Shown: positions 32,784-39,226 of the stretch, in pieces
Numbering within the stretch: the first letter of the stretch is position 1
How the letters are laid out: every line of letters begins with the position of its first letter
Assembly (NCBI GenBank): GCA_004558035.1
Contig: SFEJ01000019.1
Location: forward strand, 1-40,405
Reading direction: 5' to 3'
Source of the DNA: Opitutia bacterium
GTDB lineage: Bacteria; Verrucomicrobiota; Verrucomicrobiae; Opitutales; UBA953
DNA length: 40,405 bases
Made by a program: the position numbers and the translations under genes
Notes under the pieces: generated by a model
What the model was told of the DNA's origin: nothing
Seen by the model: the letters and a program-made list of their open reading frames with translations, nothing else
The model's database searches: none

Positions 32784-34295
32784 ATGGAAAACGACAAAAA
32801 ACTCACCAACGAGGTCGGCGCGCCCGTCTCGGACAACCGCAACTCCCAGACCGCCGGCGCGCGCGGTCCGATCATGATGCAGGACGTGTGGCTGATGGAA
32901 AAGCTCGCGCACTTCGACCGCGAAGTCATTCCCGAGCGGCGCATGCACGCGAAGGGCAGCGGCGCGTTCGGCACGTTCACGACGACGCGCGACGTCACGC
33001 GCTACACCTGCGCGAAGCTGTTCTCCGAAGTCGGGAAGAAGACGGACGTCTTCGTGCGCTTCTCGACGGTCGCGGGCGAACGCGGCGCCGCCGACGCCGA
33101 GCGCGACATCCGCGGCTTCGCGATCAAGTTCTACACCGAGGAAGGCAACTGGGATCTGGTCGGCAACAACACGCCGGTGTTCTTCATCCGCGATCCGCTG
33201 CAGTTCCCGGACCTGAATCACGCCGTAAAGCGCGACCCGAAGACGAATCTGCGCTCGCCGCAGAACAACTGGGATTTCTGGACGATGCTTCCGGAGGCGC
33301 TGCACCAGATCACGATCGTGATGTCCGACCGCGGCATTCCCGCGAGCTACCGCCACATGCACGGCTTCGGCAGCCACACGTACAGCCTCGTGAACGCCGC
33401 GGGCGAGCGCTTCTGGGTGAAGTTCCACTTCACCACGCAGCAGGGCATCAGGAACCTGACCAACGAAGAGGCGGCGGCGATCATCGCAAACGACCGTGAA
33501 AGCCACCAGCGCGACCTCTTCGACGCCATCGAACGCGGGGACTTCCCGCGCTGGACGCTCAGCTTCCAGATCATGACGGAAGAACAGGCGAAAAATTACC
33601 GCGAAAATCCCTTCGACATCACGAAGACCTGGAGCCACAAGGAATTCCCGCTGATCGAAGTCGGCGTGCTCGAGCTCAACCGCAATCCCGAAAATTATTT
33701 CGCCGACGTCGAACAGGCGGCGTTCTCGCCCGCGCACGTCGTTCCCGGAATCGGTTTCTCGCCGGACAAGCTCCTGCAGGGACGCCTCTTCTCCTACGGC
33801 GACGCGCAACGCTACCGCCTCGGCGTGAATCACGACCAGATCCCCGTCAACCGCGCCCGCTGCCCGATGCACTCCTACCACCGCGACGGCCTCATGCGCG
33901 TGGACGGGAACGCGGGAGCGACGAAGGGCTACGCGCCCAACGGCTTCGGCGAATGGGAGGCGACGCCCTCCGTGCGCCCGCCGCGCCTCGAGACCGACGG
34001 CGCGGTCGATCACCACGATCCCTACGAAGACCGCACGGACGACTGCTTCCGCCAGCCGGGCGACCTCTATCGCCTGCTCGCCGAAGACAAAAAGGCGCTC
34101 CTGATCGCGAACACGGCGGCGGACATCGCGCCCGTCACCGACAACGTGAAGTACCGCCACGCGGCGCACTGCTTCCTCGCGGACAAGGACTACGGCACGC
34201 GCCTCGCCGCCGCGCTGAAGCTCGACCTCCGTCGCGTCGAAGAACTCGCCGCGATGAGCGAAGCCGACCGCCTCGCCGCCACGCGCTCGGCGTGA
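32784..34295 (+). CDS. katA: Monofunctional haem catalase
   Basis: 503 residues of the small-subunit (clade 3-like) catalase. Catalytic His55 (RRMHAKGSGAFG) and Asn128 (GNNTPVFFIRDP), the haem-ligand Tyr338 (RLFSYGDAQRYRLG) and the NADPH-site region are present. It converts hydrogen peroxide to water and oxygen in the cytoplasm. AAAGGAAA is the ribosome site. The operator at 32754-32770 indicates peroxide-controlled expression. A 32-base perfect palindrome follows the stop. The short KatA-type C-terminus (no flavodoxin domain) fits. Confidence 0.96.
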   Translation: MENDKKLTNEVGAPVSDNRNSQTAGARGPIMMQDVWLMEKLAHFDREVIPERRMHAKGSGAFGTFTTTRDVTRYTCAKLFSEVGKKTDVFVRFSTVAGERGAADAERDIRGFAIKFYTEEGNWDLVGNNTPVFFIRDPLQFPDLNHAVKRDPKTNLRSPQNNWDFWTMLPEALHQITIVMSDRGIPASYRHMHGFGSHTYSLVNAAGERFWVKFHFTTQQGIRNLTNEEAAAIIANDRESHQRDLFDAIERGDFPRWTLSFQIMTEEQAKNYRENPFDITKTWSHKEFPLIEVGVLELNRNPENYFADVEQAAFSPAHVVPGIGFSPDKLLQGRLFSYGDAQRYRLGVNHDQIPVNRARCPMHSYHRDGLMRVDGNAGATKGYAPNGFGEWEATPSVRPPRLETDGAVDHHDPYEDRTDDCFRQPGDLYRLLAEDKKALLIANTAADIAPVTDNVKYRHAAHCFLADKDYGTRLAAALKLDLRRVEELAAMSEADRLAATRSA

Positions 34296-34320
34296 GGCGG
34301 AGAAGCTCTGCTTCCCCGAA

Positions 34321-34352
34321 AAAAACGGCGTTCCCGCGGGAACGCCGTTTTT
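34321..34352. terminator. 32-base perfect palindrome after katA, two motif copies
   Basis: Arms 34321-34336 (AAAAACGGCGTTCCCG) and 34337-34352 are perfectly inverted, with no loop. The centre is two head-to-head copies of the motif, GTTCCCGCGGGAAC. With A/T tails on both sides it works as a bidirectional intrinsic terminator, exactly like the paired uptake-sequence terminators of Neisseria and Haemophilus. Confidence 0.85.
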
Positions 34353-34414
34353 CGCGCCCGCGCCGCGAGAATAGCGCTTTAAGTTTCGGCGGCTTTGCGT
34401 TTTAATCGGCGGGC

Positions 34415-35482
34415 ATGGCAAACATTCAATTCGACGGAGTCGGCATCCGCGCGGTCGCGGCGTGCGTTCCCGCGGACGTTTCGCGCAACGCGGACGCGCT
34501 GCGCGGGCTGCTCCCCGACGACGAAATCGAAAAGACGATTCACGCGATCGGCATCCGCGAAAAACGCATCGCGCCGAAAAACGTCTGCGCCTCCGATCTC
34601 TGCGCCGCCGCCGCGGAAAAGCTCTTCGCCGACAATCCCGACGTGCCGCGCGACGAAATCGACTTCCTGCTCTTCATGAGCCAGACGGCGGATTTCCGCA
34701 CGCCCGCGACCGCGCCGATTCTCCAGCATCGGCTCGGGCTTCCGCAGAGCTGCGCCGCGCTCGACCTTTCGCTCGCGTGTTCCGGCTACGTTTACGCGCT
34801 TTCGACCGCGTTCGCCTACGCCGCGCTCCCCGGCGTGCGCCGCGTGCTACTGCTCGACGGCGAAACGTATTCCAAGTGCGTCAATCCGCGCGACCGCGTC
34901 AACGCGCCGCTTTACGGCGACGCGGGAACGGCGACGCTCGTCGAAAAATCGCCCGCCTTCGGCACCGCCCGCTTCACGCTGAAGACCGACGGAAGCGGCG
35001 AGGACGTCGTGAAGATTCCCGCCGGAGGCTGCCGCGTTCCCGCGGGCGCGGAGACGCTGCGCGAGAAAGCCGACGCGGAGGGCAACGTCCGCTCCGCCTG
35101 CGAAGTCCGCATGAACGGCATGGACGTATTCAACTTCGCGATACGCAGCGTTCCCGCCGTGACGAGGGAGACGGCGGCGAGCGCGGGATTCGCGCCCGCG
35201 GACGCGGACTGCGTCGTCTTCCACCAGGCGAACAGAATGATGACGGACTTCCTCGCGGCGCGCATGAAGATCGCGCCCGAAAAAATCTTGTATTCGCTCG
35301 GCGAATACGGGAACACGAGCTCGGCGTCGATCCCGCTGACGCTCGCCGCGCGCGGGAACGCCCTCGCCGCGCGGGAACGCGCCCTGCTCTGCGGCTTCGG
35401 CGCCGGGCTTTCCTGGGGCGCCGCCGCGCTCTCGCTCGCGCCGACGAAATTTTCGGAACCCTTCGACTTCAACCCGGCATGA
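34415..35482 (+). CDS. FabH-like ketoacyl-ACP synthase III
   Basis: 355 residues of the thiolase fold. The catalytic triad is Cys122 (SLACSGYVYAL), His270 (FHQANRMMTDFL) and Asn300 (EYGNTSSASIPL), all present, so it should condense or transfer acyl groups between a thioester and an ACP. Cassette context points to a specialised role rather than housekeeping fatty acid initiation: VOC, FkbH and ACP genes follow with overlaps. In tetronate pathways a KASIII homologue joins a glyceryl-ACP to a polyketide, a useful parallel but not proof. It starts 119 bases after katA, with a weak GGCGGG ribosome site. Confidence 0.9.
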   Translation: MANIQFDGVGIRAVAACVPADVSRNADALRGLLPDDEIEKTIHAIGIREKRIAPKNVCASDLCAAAAEKLFADNPDVPRDEIDFLLFMSQTADFRTPATAPILQHRLGLPQSCAALDLSLACSGYVYALSTAFAYAALPGVRRVLLLDGETYSKCVNPRDRVNAPLYGDAGTATLVEKSPAFGTARFTLKTDGSGEDVVKIPAGGCRVPAGAETLREKADAEGNVRSACEVRMNGMDVFNFAIRSVPAVTRETAASAGFAPADADCVVFHQANRMMTDFLAARMKIAPEKILYSLGEYGNTSSASIPLTLAARGNALAARERALLCGFGAGLSWGAAALSLAPTKFSEPFDFNPA

Positions 35483-35898
35483 ACATCACGGACTTCAGAC
35501 TGCATCACATCGGCGTCGCCGTCGCGGACATCGCGCGCGCGGCGGACAAACTTCGCGAAAACGGCTTTCTCTGCGGAGAGAAGATTTTTGATCCGCTCCA
35601 AAATGTGAATATCTGCTTCGCCGAAAAGCCCGACGAAATTCCGCTGGAGCTCGTCGAGCCCGCCGGCGAGGATTCTCCCGTCTCCGAGCTGCTGAAAAAG
35701 AGCGGCGGGGAATCGGAAGCCTGCTTCGTCTGCTACGCCGTCCCCGACGTCGAGGCGGCGATCCGCGACCTGCGCGCGCAGTCCTGGCTGCTCGTCAAGA
35801 CGCCCGTGCCCGCCGTCGCCTGCGGGAACGCGAAAGTCGCGTTTCTCTTCTCGAAGGACGCCGGCCTGATCGAGCTGCTGGAACAGAAAGACGCGTGA
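35479..35898 (+). CDS. VOC-family (glyoxalase/epimerase-like) protein
   Basis: 139 residues. Two beta-alpha-beta-beta-beta units open with FRLHHIGVAVADIARAADKL and VCYAVPDVEAAIRDLRAQ, as in methylmalonyl-CoA epimerase and glyoxalase. His10 and late Glu residues are possible metal ligands. ATG overlaps the KASIII stop by four bases. The substrate is probably a thioester handled by the neighbours, for example epimerisation or a ring-closing step on the ACP-bound intermediate; this is inference from position only. Confidence 0.8.
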   Translation: MNITDFRLHHIGVAVADIARAADKLRENGFLCGEKIFDPLQNVNICFAEKPDEIPLELVEPAGEDSPVSELLKKSGGESEACFVCYAVPDVEAAIRDLRAQSWLLVKTPVPAVACGNAKVAFLFSKDAGLIELLEQKDA

Positions 35899-37472
35899 AA
35901 CGCTTCGTCTTCAGAAACGCGACCGTCGAGCCGTTTTTCCCGCGCGGAGAAACGGAGTTCTCCGGCTACGGCGACGTCTCCCGCGTTCCCGCGGACGCGG
36001 AGATCTTCCGCTGGTTCTACGCGCTCCCGCCCGACGCGGCGCCGGGAGAAGCGCGCGCGCTCGTCGCGGATTTCCTGCAGCGGCTTCGTCTCGCGGCGAA
36101 AGGCGTTCCCGCGGAAAAGACGCTCGAGCTCGTCCCGCTCGCCGCGCCGCGCCGCGCGCCGCTCGTGCTTTCCGATTCGCGCCTGCGCGACGCCGTCGCC
36201 TTCTACGCCGCCGAGCTGGAAAAATTTTCGCGGGAACGCGGGAACGCGCCCGTGCTCGCCGCGCCGGAATTCGGCATCGACTGGCGCCTCTGGTTCCTGA
36301 CGAAGACGCCGTTTTCTCCGGCGAAAAAACTCGCGGGAACGCCGCCGCCCGCGCCGCGCGTTCCCGTCCCGCGCAAAAAGGGCCTCGTGCTCGACTGCGA
36401 CGGCACGCTTTGGGGCGGCACGCTCGGCGAAGACGGCTTCGCGGGAATAAAGATCGGCGGCGATTATCCCGGAAACGCCTTCGCGCATTTTCAGAAACGC
36501 CTCGTCGCGCTCGCCGAAAGCGGCGTCGTGCTCGCGGTGTCTTCAAAAAACGATTACGCCGACGTGCGCGAAGTCTTCGAGAGGCATCCGGACATGATTC
36601 TGCGCCCCGAGCACGTTTCCGCCTGGCGCGTGAACTGGAACGACAAGGCGGAAAGCGTCCGCGAAATCGCCGCGGAGCTCAACGTCGGCGCGGATTCCCT
36701 CGTCTTCGTCGACGACGACGCGCGGGAACGCGAACGCGTGCTTCAGGCCTTCGGCGGCGACGTCGCCGCGCCCGCGTATCCGGCGCAGCCTTACGCGCTT
36801 CCGGAATTCTTCGAGACGCTCGCAGACGAATTCTTCCGCGCGGAGACGCTGACGCGCGAAGACGCCGAAAAGACGCGCCAATACCGCGACGCCGCCGCGC
36901 GCGCGGAATTTTCGCGGACGTTCGCCTCTCTCGCGGACTACGTCGCCTCTCTCGGCATCCGCCTGCGCCTCGCGCCCGCCGACGATTTTTCGCTCCCGCG
37001 CCTCGCCCAGCTGACGCGGAAGACCAATCAGTTCAACCTCGCGACGCGCCGACGCACGGAAGCGGAACTGCGCGGATTTCTCGCGCGCGGGAACGCGGTC
37101 TTCTCGCTCGCGGCGGCGGACAGATTCGGCGACCTCGGCGTCGTCGGCGAAGCGGAAATCTCCTTCGCCGACGCGGGAAAATCCGCGCGCGTCGAAAATT
37201 TCATGATGAGCTGCCGCGCGCTCGGCCGCGGCGTCGAAACGGCCTTCGCCCGAGCGCTGCTGAATCTTCTGCGGGAACGCGGCGTCGAAAAAATTTCCGC
37301 GGACTTCGTCCCGACCGCGAAGAACGCGCCCTGCTCCGATTTCCTGCCCTCGCTCGGCTTCGCCGCGGAGGGCGACGCCGCGGGAACGCGCTTTTCCCTC
37401 GACCTGCGCGCGCGCGGCGCCTTCGAAATCTCCTCAGCCTACGAATTCGTATCCGATGAACAACGACATTGA
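35895..37472 (+). CDS. FkbH-like HAD-IIIC glyceryl-ACP synthase
   Basis: 525 residues with a GTG start overlapping the VOC stop. The HAD core carries the nucleophile motif LDCDGTLWGG (Asp167, Asp169) near residue 165, then SSKNDYADV and VFVDDDARERERV. The C-terminal third has the GNAT-like domain typical of FkbH proteins (QLTRKTNQFNLATRRRTEAEL). Family members dephosphorylate 1,3-bisphosphoglycerate and load the glyceryl group onto an ACP phosphopantetheine. The ACP gene begins inside its last codons. An N-terminal 160 residues of uncertain role precede the HAD core. Six Arg-Glu-Arg or related sites are spelled with the genome motif. Confidence 0.85.
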   Translation: MKRFVFRNATVEPFFPRGETEFSGYGDVSRVPADAEIFRWFYALPPDAAPGEARALVADFLQRLRLAAKGVPAEKTLELVPLAAPRRAPLVLSDSRLRDAVAFYAAELEKFSRERGNAPVLAAPEFGIDWRLWFLTKTPFSPAKKLAGTPPPAPRVPVPRKKGLVLDCDGTLWGGTLGEDGFAGIKIGGDYPGNAFAHFQKRLVALAESGVVLAVSSKNDYADVREVFERHPDMILRPEHVSAWRVNWNDKAESVREIAAELNVGADSLVFVDDDARERERVLQAFGGDVAAPAYPAQPYALPEFFETLADEFFRAETLTREDAEKTRQYRDAAARAEFSRTFASLADYVASLGIRLRLAPADDFSLPRLAQLTRKTNQFNLATRRRTEAELRGFLARGNAVFSLAAADRFGDLGVVGEAEISFADAGKSARVENFMMSCRALGRGVETAFARALLNLLRERGVEKISADFVPTAKNAPCSDFLPSLGFAAEGDAAGTRFSLDLRARGAFEISSAYEFVSDEQRH

Positions 37473-37692
37473 AACGCGTCTCGAAAAAGTCTTTCGGGAA
37501 ACGCTCGGGCTCGAGCGCGTTCCTGCGGAGCTTTCGCAGTCGAACTGCCCCGCCTGGGATTCCGTCGGGCACCTGAACCTGATTCTCGCGCTGGAGGCGG
37601 AATTCGGCGTCTTCTTCGAACCCGAGGAAATCGCCGCGCTCCGCACGCTCGCCGACGTCCGCGCCGCGCTCGAAAAGAAGAGCGGCAAGTGA
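37456..37692 (+). CDS. Acyl carrier protein
   Basis: 78 residues. The phosphopantetheine site is Ser36 in WDSVGHLNL, an ACP signature with His in place of the usual Leu. Helix II is followed by acidic AEFGVFFEPEEIAALRTL. It overlaps the FkbH gene by 17 bases, so the two are translated together and this is the likely acceptor of the glyceryl group. It is not the housekeeping fatty acid ACP, judging by sequence and context. Confidence 0.9.
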   Translation: MNNDIETRLEKVFRETLGLERVPAELSQSNCPAWDSVGHLNLILALEAEFGVFFEPEEIAALRTLADVRAALEKKSGK

Positions 37693-37758
37693 CGAAAGAA
37701 CACCCGGTCGATCTCTTTTACTTTCGAATTTTTAATCCCTGTTTTTCAAAAAAAAATC

Positions 37759-39189
37759 ATGCACATCTATTTCATGGGAATCTGCGGCACGGCGATGGGC
37801 AACGCCGCGCTGCTCATGCGCGCGCTCGGGCACGAAGTCTCCGGCTCGGACAAGGGAATCTACCCGCCGATGTCGGACATGCTGACGAATTCCGGCGTCA
37901 GGATCTACGACGGCTACAGCGCGGAACGGCTCGCGTTCCTCCGCCCGGATCTCGTCGTCGTCGGGAACGTCGTTTCCCGCGGTCATCCCGAGATGGAATG
38001 GCTGCTCGAATCGCGCGCGATCGACTACGTTTCGCTGCCGGAGCTGCTGCGCACGCGGCTGCTGAAGAACCGCTGCGACATCGTCGTCGCGGGAACGCAC
38101 GGCAAGACGACGACGTCCTCGCTCGCGGCGTTTCTGCTGCGGGAACGCGGCGAAAACCCCGGCTGGCTCATCGGCGGCGTGCCGCGCGACCTGCCGGGAG
38201 GCTCCGCGCCGGGAACGGACGGCGGCGCCTTCGTCATCGAGGGCGACGAATACGACACGGCGTTTTTCGACAAGCGCAGCAAATTCATTCAGTACCTGCC
38301 GCAGATCCTGCTCCTGAACAATCTCGAGTTCGACCACGCGGACATTTTCCGCGACCTGCAGGACGTGCAGCGCACGTTCTCGCACGTCATACGCCTCGTG
38401 CCGCGCAACGGCTACATCGTGGCGAACGGCGACGACGCGAACATCGCACCGCTCCTCGAAAACGTCGCGTGGGCGCCGATCGTGCGCGTCGGAGTCGGCG
38501 AGAACTGCGACGTGCGCATCCGCGATTTCCGCGAGACGCCGGAGGGCTCCGAGTTCGCGCTGAGCTGGCGCGGGAACGACTGGGGGCGCGTCGCGTGGAC
38601 GCAGTCCGGCGTCTTCAACGCGCGCAACGCGGCGATGGCGGCGACGGCGTGCGCGCTCTACACCGCGACGGACAAGCCCGAGTGGGCGTTCCCGCTGGAC
38701 GCGCTCGCGAAATTCCGCGGCGTGAAGCGGCGACGCGAAATCCTCGTGGACACGCCCGCGCTCGTCGCCGTCGAGGATTTCGGGCACCACCCGACGGCGC
38801 TCAGGCTGACGCTGCAGGCGCTGCGGGAACGCTGGCCGAACCGCCGTCTCATCGCCGCGTTCGAGCCCCGCAGCAACACCGCCGTGCGGAAGATCCTGCA
38901 GGACGCGTTCACGGACGCGCTCGCGAACGCGGACGCCGCGCTCGTCGCGCCCGTGCACCACGCGTCGGGCGGCGCGGAAAAGATGAACACGGAGGAAGTC
39001 GCCGCGGCGCTGCGTTCCCGCGGCGTGGACGCGCGCGCGCCGGAAAGCGTCGAGCGGCTTTTCGTCGAGCTGGAGGAACTCGCGGACGCGGCGACGCCGG
39101 ACGCTCCCGCGCTCGTCGTCTTCTTCTCGAACGGCGCCTTCGGCGGCATCATCAAGCGCTTCGCCGACTTCCACCGCCCCCTGGCGTGA
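37759..39189 (+). CDS. mpl: UDP-N-acetylmuramate:L-alanyl-gamma-D-glutamyl-diaminopimelate ligase
   Basis: 476 residues of the Mur ligase fold. GICGTAMGNAALLMRALGHEVSGSD opens the N-domain and is characteristic of Mpl rather than MurC. AGTHGKTTTSS (about 110-120) is the P-loop, and EGDEYDTAFFDKRSKF carries the diaminopimelate-type signature. Mpl re-joins recycled tripeptide to UDP-MurNAc in the cytoplasm. A string of A precedes the ATG instead of a Shine-Dalgarno. No other Mur gene lies here. Confidence 0.93.
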   Translation: MHIYFMGICGTAMGNAALLMRALGHEVSGSDKGIYPPMSDMLTNSGVRIYDGYSAERLAFLRPDLVVVGNVVSRGHPEMEWLLESRAIDYVSLPELLRTRLLKNRCDIVVAGTHGKTTTSSLAAFLLRERGENPGWLIGGVPRDLPGGSAPGTDGGAFVIEGDEYDTAFFDKRSKFIQYLPQILLLNNLEFDHADIFRDLQDVQRTFSHVIRLVPRNGYIVANGDDANIAPLLENVAWAPIVRVGVGENCDVRIRDFRETPEGSEFALSWRGNDWGRVAWTQSGVFNARNAAMAATACALYTATDKPEWAFPLDALAKFRGVKRRREILVDTPALVAVEDFGHHPTALRLTLQALRERWPNRRLIAAFEPRSNTAVRKILQDAFTDALANADAALVAPVHHASGGAEKMNTEEVAAALRSRGVDARAPESVERLFVELEELADAATPDAPALVVFFSNGAFGGIIKRFADFHRPLA

Positions 39190-39226
39190 AAGGGGGCGTG
39201 GGAACGCGAAGCGTTTTTCTTCTTTG

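Noticed and set aside
31188..34421. 1077-residue minus-strand open frame covering miaB and katA
   Set aside because: Only the part from 32570 down matches MiaB; the rest is antisense to katA, which has all catalase residues.
34415..37692. Complete tetronate or polyketide cluster
   Set aside because: Only the glyceryl-loading and condensing genes are present; no polyketide synthase, cyclase or transport gene accompanies them.
542..39209. GGGAACG as a restriction site target
   Set aside because: The motif is non-palindromic and strongly over-represented, whereas restriction targets tend to be avoided. A methylation mark remains possible but has no support here.
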